Counted from the first letter of the stretch, positions 49,359 to 59,297 are shown. The stretch: 64,000 bases of DNA from Microbacterium hominis (GCF_013282805.1 NZ_CP054038.1:434001-498000), one strand, 5' to 3'. Notes: generated by a model not told the origin, from the sequence alone. Translations and numbers: made by a program.

Positions 49359-50310
49359 CACGGCGAAGCGGGTGGTGGGGAAGCTCGGTGCGCTGCTGCT
49401 CACCCTCTTCCTCGCCTCCCTCCTCGTCTTCTTCTCCCGCTTCCTCGTGCCGGGCGATCCGGACTCGTTCCTGCTGCGCGGGCGCAGCCCCAGCCCCGAG
49501 GCGATCGCCGAGGTGACCGCCCGGTACGGTCTCGACCTTCCACCGTGGCAGCAGTACCTGAACTGGGTGGCGGGCATCCTCCACGGCGACTTCGGTCGCT
49601 CCCTGCAGTACCGCCAGGAGGTCACCGAGGTGATCGGGCAGCGACTGCCCGTCACCCTCGGTCTGGTCGTCATGGCGGGCGCCCTCATCGCCCTCCTCGG
49701 CCTGGCAGCCGGCATCGTCGCCGCACTGAACCGCGGTCGGGTGCTCGATCGGGCCGTGCTCATCGGGCTCACGGTGCTGGGGGCGATTCCCTCCTTCGTC
49801 GGGGCGATCATCCTCATCGCCGTGTTCGCGGTGCAGCTGGGCTGGTTCCCCTCATTCGGCTCCGGCAGCGGCTTCCTGGACACCGTGTACCACCTCGTGC
49901 TTCCCTCCGTGGCGCTGGCGCTCGTGTTCGTGGTGCTCGTGGCGAAGGTGACCCGGTCGTCGATGATCGACCAGCTCGGCCGCGAGCACGTCGAGGTCGC
50001 CACCAGCCGTGGCATCCCCCGCGCGACGGTGATCCGGCGTCACGTCTTCCGCAACGCGCTGTCGCCGATCCTCACCGTGAGCGGCGTGCTGGTGGCGGGG
50101 CTCCTCGTCTCCAGCGCGATCGTCGAAGCGGCCTTCGGGCTGGCCGGCATCGGATCGCTTCTCGTGCAGTCGGTCGACCGGCTCGACTTCCCCGTCGTGC
50201 AGGCCATCGTGCTGCTCGTCGTGACGGCGTTCGTGGTCGTGAACGCGGTGATCGACGTGCTCGAGCCGTGGATCGACCCGCGGTCGGCCGCAGGGGCGGG
50301 TGCGCGATGA
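49348..50310 (+). CDS. Dipeptide-type ABC permease 1
   Basis: Encodes about 320 residues from GTG 49348 (TTG one codon before is possible), 11 bp inside the previous gene. A DppB-class permease: N-terminal helix GALLLTLFLASLLVFFSRFL, the FLVPGDPDSFLLRG segment (PGDP motif), and the EAA-type coupling loop VATSRGIPRATVIRRHVFRN. Six helices are visible. It works with the next permease and the fused ATPase. Confidence 0.93.
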   Translation: MHADTAKRVVGKLGALLLTLFLASLLVFFSRFLVPGDPDSFLLRGRSPSPEAIAEVTARYGLDLPPWQQYLNWVAGILHGDFGRSLQYRQEVTEVIGQRLPVTLGLVVMAGALIALLGLAAGIVAALNRGRVLDRAVLIGLTVLGAIPSFVGAIILIAVFAVQLGWFPSFGSGSGFLDTVYHLVLPSVALALVFVVLVAKVTRSSMIDQLGREHVEVATSRGIPRATVIRRHVFRNALSPILTVSGVLVAGLLVSSAIVEAAFGLAGIGSLLVQSVDRLDFPVVQAIVLLVVTAFVVVNAVIDVLEPWIDPRSAAGAGAR

Positions 50311-51170
50311 CCGCTACTCCGACCCTCGCCCTCCGCGTGCTGCGGGCGCCGCGGGTGAGGCGCTCCGACATGCTCCTCCTCGTCAGCCTCGGCGTGCTGC
50401 TCGCGTTCGGCGTCGCGGCTCTGGCCGCCCCGATCATCGCCCCCTACGACCCCGACCAGGTGGACCTGCTGAACATCCAGGCGGGGCCCTCGGTCGCCCA
50501 CGGGCTCGGCACCGACGCGCTCGGCCGCGACACGCTCAGCAGGATGATCTATGGCGCGCGCACGGCGCTGCTCGCACCGCTGATCGTGGTCATCTCCTCG
50601 ACAGTGGCGGGGATCCTCCTGGGCTTGGTCGCCGGCTGGCGTGGGGGCTGGATCGACGCCGTGCTCGCGCGGCTGTTCGACGTGGTGTTCGCCTTCCCGG
50701 CGCTGCTGATCGCGATCCTCGCCGTGGCGCTGTTCGACAAGGGGCTGGTGGCGCCGGTCATCGCGATGAGCATCGCGTATACGCCGTTCGTGGCGCGGCT
50801 GACCCGCTCGCTGATCGCCGCCGAGCGTCGGCGATCGTATGTGTCCGCCTACCGGGTGCAGGGGTTCGGCGGATCGTTCATCGCGCTGCGCCGGGTGCTT
50901 CCGAACATCGTCCCGATCGTCGGCGCGCAGTCGACGCTCAACTTCGGCTACGTGCTCGCCGAACTCGCCGCGCTGTCGTTCCTCGGTCTCGGCGTCCAGC
51001 CGCCCACCGCCGATTGGGGCGCGATGATCAACGAGGCGCAGGCGGGCCTGCTGGGCGGGTACTTCCTGCCCGCGCTCGTGCCGGCGGTCGCCGTGGTGAT
51101 CGTGGTCGTCGCGGTGAACATCGTGGGCGAAGACCTGTCCGATCGCATCGGGGGAGGGACCCGGCCATGA
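50307..51170 (+). CDS. Dipeptide-type ABC permease 2
   Basis: Encodes 287 residues, DppC class. The N-terminal region has PIIAPYDPDQVDLLNIQAGP and HGLGTDALGRDTLSRMIYGA, the standard lead-in of the family, followed by five helices and the coupling loop SAYRVQGFGGSFIALRRVLP. The start overlaps permease 1 (ATGA) and the stop overlaps the ATPase gene. Confidence 0.94.
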   Translation: MTATPTLALRVLRAPRVRRSDMLLLVSLGVLLAFGVAALAAPIIAPYDPDQVDLLNIQAGPSVAHGLGTDALGRDTLSRMIYGARTALLAPLIVVISSTVAGILLGLVAGWRGGWIDAVLARLFDVVFAFPALLIAILAVALFDKGLVAPVIAMSIAYTPFVARLTRSLIAAERRRSYVSAYRVQGFGGSFIALRRVLPNIVPIVGAQSTLNFGYVLAELAALSFLGLGVQPPTADWGAMINEAQAGLLGGYFLPALVPAVAVVIVVVAVNIVGEDLSDRIGGGTRP

Positions 51171-52795
51171 CGCTTCTCGACATCTCCGGACTCACGCTCG
51201 ATCTCCCCGATGGCCGCCGACTCCTCGATGGAGTGAGCCTCACGGTCGCGGCCGGTGAGACAGTGGGGCTGGTCGGGGAATCCGGATCCGGCAAGTCGCT
51301 CACCGCGCGCTCGGTGCTCGGCCTCCTCCCGGCGCGGGCGAGGACCGCGGGATCGGTGCGACTGGATGGCCGCTCCGTGCTCGATGCGGATGCGCGCGCA
51401 CTCCTCGCGCTGCGGCGCGCCGACGCGGCGATGATCTTCCAGGATCCACGCGCCGGCATCAACCCGATGCGCACGATCGGCGCGCACCTCGCCGAGACCC
51501 TGCGTGGGCAAGGCGCGCGCTCCGCGGCCGATTCCGACCGTATCGCCCTGTCGCTTCTCGAGGCTGTGCGCCTGCCCCGTCCTGCCGAGCACCTCTCGCA
51601 GTACCCGCACGAACTCTCGGGCGGCATGCTGCAGCGGGTGATGATCGCCGGCGCCCTGACGGCGGCTCCGCGCCTCCTCATCTGCGACGAGCCGACCACG
51701 GCGCTCGACGTCACGACCCAGGCCGAGATCATCCAGGTGCTCGCCGAGCTGCGTGAGAGCCGCGGGATGGGCATGCTCTTCATCACCCACGACCTCGCCC
51801 TCGCGGCATCCCTCTGCGATCGGGTGCACGTGATGAGTGGCGGCCGTGTCGTGGAGGACGGCACCGCGCGGCAGGTGTTCGTGAGCCCGCGCGCCGACTA
51901 CACGCGCCGTCTGCTGGCGGCGACCCCGTCGATCGCCGGGACGGTGGATGCCGCGCCGCGCCGCGCGCAGATCGAGCAGGCGCCCGAAGCGGCGCCCATG
52001 CTGGAGGCGACAGGGCTCTCCAAGACCTACCACCCGCGGGGGAAGGACCCCGTCGCGGCCGTCGTCGACGCGTCGATCGCGATCCCCCGCGGCGGCGCGC
52101 TCGGCGTCGTCGGGGAGTCGGGGTCGGGCAAGTCGACGCTGGCGCGCATGATCGTAGGCCTCGAAGACGCCGATGCCGGAGCGATCCGCATCGGCGGAGC
52201 CGAGCGCCGCGGCGCACCCCGCACCCGTCGCGACCGTCTCGCGCACGCGCGCAGCGTGCAGATGGTGTTCCAGGACCCCTACCTGTCGCTGGACCCGCGC
52301 ATCACTGCGGGCCGCGCGATCGAGGACGCCCTGCGCCTGCACGGCCGACTCAGCACCACGCAGACGCGGGAGCGGGTCACGGCGCTGCTCGCACAGGTCG
52401 GCCTCGCCGAGGTTCACGCGCAGGCCCGGCCGCGCACGCTCTCGGGCGGCCAGCGCCAGCGGGTGGCGATCGCTCGGGCCCTCGCCATCGAACCCGACGT
52501 CCTGGTCATGGATGAGGCGACCAGCGCGCTCGATGTCTCGGTGCAGGCGCAGGTGCTGGAGCTGGTCGCCGAGATCCGACGGGAGCGGGGTCTCACCGTG
52601 CTGTTCATCAGTCACGATCTCGCCGTCGTCCGGCGGGTCTGCGATCGGACGGTCGTGATGAGGGCGGGCGCGATCGTCGAGCGCGGCGAGACGGCGCAGC
52701 TGCTGTCGGATCCGCAGCATCCGTACACCCGCCTGCTGATCGACTCGGTGCCGCGGCCGGCGTGGGAGGAAGGCGCGACTCAGATGAGTCCCTGA
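51167..52795 (+). CDS. Fused DppD-DppF type double ABC ATPase
   Basis: Encodes 542 residues containing two complete ATP-binding domains. The first has Walker A GESGSGKSLTA, signature LSGGMLQRVMIAG and Walker B LLICDEPTTALDV; the second has GESGSGKSTLA, LSGGQRQRVAIARAL and VLVMDEATSALDV. One chain thus replaces the usual separate D and F subunits. In the second domain the Walker B is followed by Ala rather than Pro (DEAT), still common in active ATPases. Its last 16 bases overlap the converging regulator gene. Confidence 0.94.
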   Translation: MTLLDISGLTLDLPDGRRLLDGVSLTVAAGETVGLVGESGSGKSLTARSVLGLLPARARTAGSVRLDGRSVLDADARALLALRRADAAMIFQDPRAGINPMRTIGAHLAETLRGQGARSAADSDRIALSLLEAVRLPRPAEHLSQYPHELSGGMLQRVMIAGALTAAPRLLICDEPTTALDVTTQAEIIQVLAELRESRGMGMLFITHDLALAASLCDRVHVMSGGRVVEDGTARQVFVSPRADYTRRLLAATPSIAGTVDAAPRRAQIEQAPEAAPMLEATGLSKTYHPRGKDPVAAVVDASIAIPRGGALGVVGESGSGKSTLARMIVGLEDADAGAIRIGGAERRGAPRTRRDRLAHARSVQMVFQDPYLSLDPRITAGRAIEDALRLHGRLSTTQTRERVTALLAQVGLAEVHAQARPRTLSGGQRQRVAIARALAIEPDVLVMDEATSALDVSVQAQVLELVAEIRRERGLTVLFISHDLAVVRRVCDRTVVMRAGAIVERGETAQLLSDPQHPYTRLLIDSVPRPAWEEGATQMSP

Positions 52796-53739
52796 CGGGC
52801 CGCTTGGATGCCGGCCTGGAAGCGCGACTGCGCGCCGAGCCGGTCGCACAGTTCGCGGATGCGACGCTGCATCGTGCGAGGGCTGAGTCCGAGTTCCCGC
52901 GCGATCGCGCCGTCGGTCAGCCCCGATGCCATGAGGGCCAGGATCGCGCGGTCCGCGGCATCGTCGGCGACGGTGGTATCGACCGTGAACGGGATCGAGC
53001 GGTTCCAGGTCGCCTCGAACAGCGCGATCAGCATGTCCAGCAGTGCGCCGCGGTGCACGATATGAAGCTGCCGGGTCAGAAGCACGTGGGACGAGGGCGG
53101 GAGCACCGCGTAGGTGCGGTCGACGATGAGCAGTCGCCCCGGCACCTCGGGGGTCACGCGCGCCTGCTCGCCCGCCGCGATGCCGACGCGCAGGTCCTCC
53201 AGCCGGCCGGGCTGATCGACGGCGCTGTTCTCGTACAGCACGCGGTGGGTCACTCCCCGGTTCAGGAGGTCCAGCTCCACCTGGTTCGGCGTCGCCGGCG
53301 ACGTGGAGTAGGGCGGCCGCTCCATCGCCATCACCTCGTGCCGGGCGCCGCTGTAGATCTGCTCGAGCCGGCGCACCGCCGCTTCGGGATCGGTGATCGT
53401 CTCCAGAGTGGCGTCGATGACACCCTCGCCCTGCCGGCGTCGGTAGCGCGCCGTGAGGTCGTCGAGCGTCAGCCGGGCGTGGTGGAGATCCCGCTCGTGG
53501 GCAGCCACGATCTCCGACAGGGCGAAGGCGGGATCGACCAGGACGAAGGCCTCCTTCGACCGTGCGACCATGCCCCGGGCTTCGAACGCGTCGAGGATCC
53601 GGGTCACGGCCGCGGTGTCCAGATCGCGTGTGCCGGCAGCGGCGCCGACCGTGGCGGCGTCTCCTCGCCCGACCTCGAGCAGAGCGAGGTAGACCGCCTG
53701 CTCGTCGGCATCCAAGCCGAAGCCTTCGAGCGCGACCAT
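52780..53739 (-). CDS. TrmB-type/LuxR-type chimeric transcription regulator
   Basis: Encodes about 319 residues from ATG 53739, which has GAGGAG just upstream; an in-frame ATG at 53778 would add 13. The N-terminal part is a TrmB-like winged helix (LDADEQAVYLALLEVGRGD, AAVTRILDAFEARGMVARS). The middle resembles the TrmB sugar/ligand domain (VMAMERPPYSTSP, NRGVTHRVLYENSAVD). The C-terminus is a LuxR-type helix-turn-helix (ASGLTDGAIARELGLSPRTM). Its gene converges on the ABC ATPase gene with a 16-bp overlap and is divergent to the subtilase. Either neighbour could be its target. Confidence 0.82.
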   Translation of the reverse strand: MVALEGFGLDADEQAVYLALLEVGRGDAATVGAAAGTRDLDTAAVTRILDAFEARGMVARSKEAFVLVDPAFALSEIVAAHERDLHHARLTLDDLTARYRRRQGEGVIDATLETITDPEAAVRRLEQIYSGARHEVMAMERPPYSTSPATPNQVELDLLNRGVTHRVLYENSAVDQPGRLEDLRVGIAAGEQARVTPEVPGRLLIVDRTYAVLPPSSHVLLTRQLHIVHRGALLDMLIALFEATWNRSIPFTVDTTVADDAADRAILALMASGLTDGAIARELGLSPRTMQRRIRELCDRLGAQSRFQAGIQAARQGLI

Positions 53740-53912
53740 GGTCTCCTCACCGTCGTGGCGAGTGTCCGCCACTGGCATGTCATCGCCACCCGAATGGCGG
53801 TTTCGGCCCTCGGGCGGCTCATAGATTATCCCTCACCGCTCGGTCGGATCAGCGCCGCCATCGCCCCCCATGGCTGTGCGCGACGGCCAGGACAACGAGG
53901 AGAGATCCAGAA

Positions 53913-56900
53913 GTGAAACCGTTCAGGAGATACCTGGCGGGCGCGTGCATCGGGTTGCTGGCAGCACCCCTGATCATCACCAGCGCTCAGGCCGAACCCG
54001 TCCCGGCTGCGGCCGCGGACCCGACGGCGGCCGCGACCGAGCAGTCCGTGGTCACCCTCATCACGGGTGACCGCGTCCACGTGACGACGTATCCCGATGA
54101 GGCCGTCGCGATCGACATCGACCCGGCGGAGCGCGCCACAGGCGTCGAGCCGGTCTTCAGCAAGCAGGAGTACGACGGCCACACCTACGTCATCCCCTCC
54201 GACGTCGCTGCTCTGGTGGGCGAGATGCTCGACCCCGCGCTGTTCGACGTGCGCGGACTCGTCGACGCCGGCTACGACGACGCGAGCGTGGACGACATCC
54301 CTGTGATCGTCGACTACGGCGTCACCGTGCCGTCGGCGCGCAGCCGGAGCACCGCGCTGCCCGCCATGGAGGTCGAGCGCACGCTCGCCTCGATCGGCGC
54401 CGTCAGCGCGGACCTCGACAAGGACGGCATCGCGGCGTTCCGCGACGCGCTGATCGCCCAGTCGGCGACCTCGTCGCGCGCTCGTGCAGCCGCACCGGCG
54501 ATCGAGAAGATCTGGCTCGACGCTCGCGTCGAGGTGCAGCTCGAAGACAGCGTTCCGCAGATCGGCGCGCACCAGATGTGGGACGCCGGGTTCACCGGTG
54601 AGGGCATCCGCGTCGCCGTGCTCGACTCGGGCGTGGATGCCACGCACCCCGACCTCGCCGGCAAGATCGTCCTCGAAGAGAACTTCTCCAACGCGGCTGA
54701 TGTCGTCGACCGGCACGGCCACGGCACCCACGTGGCGTCGACGGTCGCCGGTACCGGTGCCGCGTCGGACGGCCTGCGCAAGGGCGTCGCCCCCGACGCC
54801 GAGCTCATCAGCGGAAAGGTGCTCAACGACCTCGGAAGTGGCGCCATCTCGGAGATCATCGCCGGCATGGAGTGGGCGGTCGCCAACGACGCCGACATCG
54901 TCAGCATGAGCGTCGGCTCGAACGGCGTCTGGACCGACGGCAGCGATCCGGCCGCACAGGCCGTGAACGCGCTGAGCGCGGAGTCGGGCGTGCTGTTCGT
55001 CATCGCGGCCGGCAACAACGGCTCGGCCGCAGGCACGATCTCGACGCCGGGTTCGGCGGATGCGGCGCTCACCGTCGGAGCCGTCAACGACGCCGACGTG
55101 GTCGCGAACTTCTCGGGCCGCGGTCCGCGTGCCGGCGACTACCAGCTCAAGCCCGATGTGACCGCGCCGGGTGTCGGCATCATCGCCGCGCGCGCCGCCG
55201 GCACCAGCCGCGGCACCCTGCACGGGCAGTACTACACGGCGGTCAGCGGAACCTCGATGGCGACGCCCCACGTCGCCGGGGCCGCCGCCCTGCTGCTTCA
55301 GCAGAATCCTGATCTCACCGGCCAGGAGCTGAAGGGCCTGCTCTCGTCCACCGCGCTCCGCGGCGCCGGGACGATCTGGGACCAGGGCACGGGCCGCATC
55401 GACCTGACCTACGCGTCCAAGACGACGGTGCTCGCCGATTCGGGTTCGCTCAGCCTGGGGTTCTTCGACTATCCCCAGACCGACGTCGCACCCGTGACCC
55501 GCTCGATCACGTATACGAACATCGGCGAGGAGGACGTGACCCTCGCGATCGCGATGGACGTCGTCGACGAGCAGGGCGTCGCGCCCGCGCCGGGCATGCT
55601 CACGCTCCACCAGAGCGCCGTGACGGTTCCGGCCGGCGGATCCTCGACCGTCGACGTCACCGTCGACCCGCAGCAGGGCGAGCCCGGCGTCTACGCCGGC
55701 TACCTCACCGCCGAAGCGGAGTCGGGCGATGTGCTGCGCGCGGGCGTCGGGTTCGCCAAGGAGGCCGAGCGCTACGACCTCGTCATCACCGCGATCGACC
55801 GCAACGGCGATCCCGCCGGCGGGCAGAGCAGCGTCGACGTCGTCAACGTCGACGACCGGGCGATCTTCGCGAAGCCTGGCGTCGCGTACGTCGACGGCGT
55901 GGCAACCCTCCGTGTGCCGGCGGGCAACTACAGCGTCGGCGGTGTGACCTTCACGCCCGACGAGGGAGGCAAGTACGCCGTCGAGGAGACCACGGTGATG
56001 GTGCCCGAGGTGTACGTCGGCGACGACGTCGCCATCGAACTCGACGCTCGTGACGCGGTGGAGATCGATGTGGCGACTCCTGAGGAATCCGCGGTCAGCG
56101 GAACGATCCTCGCCTATCAGCGGAAGGACGCGAAGGGGTCGTCGTTCACTCACACGTGGAGCATGACCGCGCCGATCGACCGGCACTCCGTGCTGCCGAC
56201 GGAGACCGTGCAGACCGGCTCCTTCGAGTGGTACACCTCGCAGACGCTGCGCGCTCCCGAGATCACGGCGTCGGTCGGCGATGAGCTCGAGCTGACGCTG
56301 CGATACGCGCGGCTGAGCGAGCGCCTCGACGGCGACATCACCGCGTCGTTCGTCGACGCCGGCTCCGGTACGCCCGCTGAGCTGGCGGCCGCAGGCGTCG
56401 AAGGCCGCGTCGCGCTCGTGGAGCGCACCGGGAACACGTTCAACCAGCAGGTGACCGACGCCACCGCTGCCGGCGCCTCCGCGATCGTGATCTACAACAG
56501 CGAACCCGGCCTGATCATGACCAACGGCATCACTGGCAAGATCCCGCACATGACTCTGTCGCAGGCCGAGGGGCACGCGATCCAGGAGCTCATGACGGAC
56601 GGCGTGGTGGAGGTCTCCATCGTCGCGAGGAAGTCGACCCCGTACCTGTACGAGACGATGTTCCCCTTCGAGGGCGGCATTCCCTCGGAGCTCGACCTGC
56701 GGGTGACCGCGGAGAACGCCGCGACCGTCACGGCGAACTACCGCGCGCAGGTCGCGGGGGTCGGCATCGCCGAGACCCGCCACCGCTGGCGCCCGTGGGA
56801 GCCGTCGGCGTTCGGGCTGCTCCGTATCGACGAGACGCCGTCCGTTCGCACCGAGATGATCACGACCGATCCTGACACGATGTGGGGCCACAACTACTAC

Positions 56901-57656
56901 ATCAATGCGACGCCGGCGAACCCCTTCGGCGCGTACATGTCCGACACGCGGCGTCCGTACCTGGCCGGCACGCGGCTGGAGGAGAACTTCCAGACGCAGG
57001 TGACCGCACCCGGCTTCGCCCTGTACGGCCCGACGTCCGCGACCCGCACCGGCAACAAGGTGGCACTGGCGATCCCCGAGTGGGTCGACTCGGACGGTCA
57101 CTGGGGCGAGTGGTTCTACCAGTCCGACTCGTCGTCGTTCCGCCTGTTCGAGAACGGCGTGCAGAAGGCAGCGAGCTCCCGCGCGAAGGGCACCTTCACG
57201 GTGGGCTCCGAACCGGCCGAGTACCGTCTCGAGCTCGACGTGGCGCGCACCGCCGAGTGGTGGACGATGTCGACCGCGACCTCGACCGTGTGGACGGTGC
57301 ACAGCGCGCCCGAGGGCGTCGCGGCCGAAGTGCTCCCGCTGCTGCGCGCCGACCTCGAGCCGGATGTCGACCTGCACAACCGCGCGTCTCGCGCCGCGCA
57401 CCACATCGACATCGAGATCCAGCACCAGCCGGGCGCTGTCGCGTCGGCGATCGTGGAGACCGCGGTATGGGTGTCGACCGATGACGGTGCGAACTGGCGC
57501 GAGGTGAAGGTGAGCAAGCACGGCAAGGACGGCCTGCGTGCGGTCGTGACCCGGCTGCCGAAGGACGCGGAGTTCGTCTCGCTGCGCATCGAGGCCACCG
57601 ATGCTGCAGGCAACCGGATCGAGCAGGAGATCACGCGGGCCTACGGCCTGCGCTGA
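53913..57656 (+). CDS. Large secreted subtilisin-like (S8) serine protease
   Basis: Encodes 1247 residues from GTG 53913; the upstream open frame is not likely translated. A signal peptide (YLAGACIGLLAAPLIITSAQ) is followed by a roughly 200-residue propeptide-like region, then the peptidase domain with Asp238 (VAVLDSGVDATHPDL), His270 (HGHGTHVAST), the oxyanion Asn (AAGNNGSAAG) and Ser448 (SGTSMATPHVAGAA). A PA-type segment (GRVALVERTGNTFNQQ) and several beta-rich domains follow. No wall anchor or C-terminal helix is visible, so it is probably released. It may digest external protein, feeding the peptide-class importer upstream. Confidence 0.94.
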   Translation: MKPFRRYLAGACIGLLAAPLIITSAQAEPVPAAAADPTAAATEQSVVTLITGDRVHVTTYPDEAVAIDIDPAERATGVEPVFSKQEYDGHTYVIPSDVAALVGEMLDPALFDVRGLVDAGYDDASVDDIPVIVDYGVTVPSARSRSTALPAMEVERTLASIGAVSADLDKDGIAAFRDALIAQSATSSRARAAAPAIEKIWLDARVEVQLEDSVPQIGAHQMWDAGFTGEGIRVAVLDSGVDATHPDLAGKIVLEENFSNAADVVDRHGHGTHVASTVAGTGAASDGLRKGVAPDAELISGKVLNDLGSGAISEIIAGMEWAVANDADIVSMSVGSNGVWTDGSDPAAQAVNALSAESGVLFVIAAGNNGSAAGTISTPGSADAALTVGAVNDADVVANFSGRGPRAGDYQLKPDVTAPGVGIIAARAAGTSRGTLHGQYYTAVSGTSMATPHVAGAAALLLQQNPDLTGQELKGLLSSTALRGAGTIWDQGTGRIDLTYASKTTVLADSGSLSLGFFDYPQTDVAPVTRSITYTNIGEEDVTLAIAMDVVDEQGVAPAPGMLTLHQSAVTVPAGGSSTVDVTVDPQQGEPGVYAGYLTAEAESGDVLRAGVGFAKEAERYDLVITAIDRNGDPAGGQSSVDVVNVDDRAIFAKPGVAYVDGVATLRVPAGNYSVGGVTFTPDEGGKYAVEETTVMVPEVYVGDDVAIELDARDAVEIDVATPEESAVSGTILAYQRKDAKGSSFTHTWSMTAPIDRHSVLPTETVQTGSFEWYTSQTLRAPEITASVGDELELTLRYARLSERLDGDITASFVDAGSGTPAELAAAGVEGRVALVERTGNTFNQQVTDATAAGASAIVIYNSEPGLIMTNGITGKIPHMTLSQAEGHAIQELMTDGVVEVSIVARKSTPYLYETMFPFEGGIPSELDLRVTAENAATVTANYRAQVAGVGIAETRHRWRPWEPSAFGLLRIDETPSVRTEMITTDPDTMWGHNYYINATPANPFGAYMSDTRRPYLAGTRLEENFQTQVTAPGFALYGPTSATRTGNKVALAIPEWVDSDGHWGEWFYQSDSSSFRLFENGVQKAASSRAKGTFTVGSEPAEYRLELDVARTAEWWTMSTATSTVWTVHSAPEGVAAEVLPLLRADLEPDVDLHNRASRAAHHIDIEIQHQPGAVASAIVETAVWVSTDDGANWREVKVSKHGKDGLRAVVTRLPKDAEFVSLRIEATDAAGNRIEQEITRAYGLR

Positions 57657-57662
57657 TCCTGC

Positions 57663-57701
57663 CGACGGACCCCCTTCCGCCACGCGGAAGGGGGTCCGTC
57701 G
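57663..57701 (+). terminator. Strong hairpin terminator after the subtilase gene
   Basis: A perfect 18-bp stem CGACGGACCCCCTTCCGC with a CAC loop lies 7 bp after the stop codon. No T-run follows. Confidence 0.85.
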
Positions 57702-57742
57702 CGATAGCGTGCGAGGAGCCGCTTCCACCGAAGGGATCCGCC

Positions 57743-58414
57743 GTGGGCTCTGCGATCGTCGACACCCTGCCGTTCGCGATCGGCATCGCCATCAGTCCTG
57801 TGCCGGTCATCGCGGTGATCCTCATGCTGCTGTCGCCGCAGGCTCGGGTGACGAGCGTCGGATTCCTTCTCGGCTGGATGGTCGGGATCGTCGGCGTGAC
57901 GACTCTGTCCACGGTGCTCGCCTCGTTGCTTCCGACCCCGAGCGATGATCGTGCTGATCCGGTCCGCGCGATCATCCACATCGTGCTGGCGGCAGGCCTC
58001 CTGCTCCTCGCCGCACGGGTGTGGCAGCGACGTCCGAAGCCCGGCGAGGAGCCGCCGATGCCGGCGTGGATGGCGAAGATCGACGAGATGTCGTTCGGCG
58101 GTGCGTTCGGACTCGGCGCGCTGCTGTCGGGGGTGAACCCGAAGAACCTGATCCTCGCCGCAGGTGCGGGGTTGAGCATCGGCGCAGCGGGACTCGCGGC
58201 CGGCGCGATCGCGCCGACCATCCTCGTCTTCACCGTGATCGCGGCATCCAGCATCCTGGTGCCCGTGGTCGGGTACCTCATCGCGTCGGAGCGCCTGTCG
58301 GGAGCGCTCGACGCGCTCCGTGCGTGGCTCGTGCGTTACAACTCGACGATCATGGCGATTCTGCTGCTGGTGCTGTGGTTCGTCATGATCGCCCGCGCGA
58401 TCGGCAGCTTCTGA
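57743..58414 (+). CDS. GAP-family (LysE-like) membrane protein
   Basis: Encodes 223 residues from GTG 57743 after GAAGGG. Six hydrophobic helices with an early Pro-rich turn IGIAISPVPVIAVILMLLS and a later LLSGVNPKNLILAAGAG match the GAP/Sap family of actinobacteria, described from mycobacteria in glycopeptidolipid export and related to LysE-type exporters. The two Asn-Pro-Lys/Pro-Val-Pro segments are family hallmarks. It stands alone between the subtilase terminator and the convergent SHOCT gene. Confidence 0.86.
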   Translation: MGSAIVDTLPFAIGIAISPVPVIAVILMLLSPQARVTSVGFLLGWMVGIVGVTTLSTVLASLLPTPSDDRADPVRAIIHIVLAAGLLLLAARVWQRRPKPGEEPPMPAWMAKIDEMSFGGAFGLGALLSGVNPKNLILAAGAGLSIGAAGLAAGAIAPTILVFTVIAASSILVPVVGYLIASERLSGALDALRAWLVRYNSTIMAILLLVLWFVMIARAIGSF

Positions 58415-58420
58415 CGCGAA

Positions 58421-58726
58421 TCAGAGTCCGGCGAGGATCTTCGCCTTCTGCGCCTCGAACTCGGCCTCGGTGAGCACGCCGGCGGCCTTGAGCTGACCCA
58501 GCTGGGTCAGCTTGGCGAGCATGTCGTCCGACGACGGCGCGGCGGCGGCCGGTGCGGGGGGCGGGGGAGCGGGCTGTGCGTAACCGGCCTGCTGCTGCTC
58601 GTTGTACGCCTGCGCATCGGCCTGCGTCTGCCAGCGGTTGGCCTGGCGGCGCGAGACGCGGTTCGACACGGCGGTGGCGGTGCCGGCGATGACGGCGGTG
58701 CGGGCGACGCCTCTGAGGAGTCCCAT
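58421..58726 (-). CDS. SHOCT-domain protein
   Basis: Encodes 101 residues from ATG 58726, which has GGAAAGG. The N-terminus contains a short hydrophobic TAVIAGTATAVSNRVS stretch, then a Gln/Pro/Ala-rich linker, and a C-terminal SHOCT motif (DDMLAKLTQLGQLKAAGVLT then EFEAQKAKIL). SHOCT is a small oligomerisation domain. It follows the DUF6325-type gene by 14 bp, and the two occur together in many actinobacteria. Confidence 0.88.
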   Translation of the reverse strand: MGLLRGVARTAVIAGTATAVSNRVSRRQANRWQTQADAQAYNEQQQAGYAQPAPPPPAPAAAAPSSDDMLAKLTQLGQLKAAGVLTEAEFEAQKAKILAGL

Positions 58727-58740
58727 GTCCTGTCCTTTCC

Positions 58741-59187
58741 TCACGCCTGTTCGGCGTCGAGCTCGTCGAGTACGGCGATGAAGTCGGCCGCCGGGATGCG
58801 ACCCGAGGCCACGAGCTGGGCTCCGTTGCTGCGCAGCGCGGTCGCGAAGGGCGCGGCCCACGTGTTCTCGTAGACGAGGATGGCCGCGGCCGAGCCGGGC
58901 TCCAGCGCGGCACCGGCCTCGCCGTACTCGTCGTCGCCGAGGATGCCGGAATGCACGCCCTCGAACACGGCGAGGTCGGGGATGCCGTCGCCGTCGAAGT
59001 CGGCGATGTCGATCTCGAGCACCGTGCCGTCTTCGTCCTTCTTCACGAACGAGAGGTCGAGGATGCGGATGAGTCCCCGGTCCACGAGATCGATCAGGTG
59101 CGGGAAGGCCTCGCCCGTCATCGGGGAGCCCTTGGGCCACTCGACGACCAGGTAGTCGATGGGGCCCATGAGAATCTCTTCGGTCAT
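58741..59187 (-). CDS. DUF6325-family protein
   Basis: Encodes 148 residues with the family segments MGPIDYLVVEWPKGSPMTGE, LIDLVDRGLIRILDLSFV and AILVYENTWAAPFATALRS. No signal peptide or enzyme motif is visible. It pairs with the SHOCT gene downstream. Function is unknown; related proteins are often described as envelope stress-related only on the basis of neighbourhood. Confidence 0.82.
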   Translation of the reverse strand: MTEEILMGPIDYLVVEWPKGSPMTGEAFPHLIDLVDRGLIRILDLSFVKKDEDGTVLEIDIADFDGDGIPDLAVFEGVHSGILGDDEYGEAGAALEPGSAAAILVYENTWAAPFATALRSNGAQLVASGRIPAADFIAVLDELDAEQA

Positions 59188-59297
59188 CCGCGCGTCCCTT
59201 TCGCAACGGCGTCGTACGGTCGTCGCACGGCGTCCGACGCCACCCTAGCGCCGCGGACCGGGCGGGCGCGAGAGGCCTCGTCGTCGCCCGCGCGCGC

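Noticed and set aside
53826..57728. 1300-codon minus-strand open frame opposite the subtilase
   Set aside because: Low-complexity Arg/His/Gly/Val translation with no family features; the + strand has a signal peptide and full catalytic triad.
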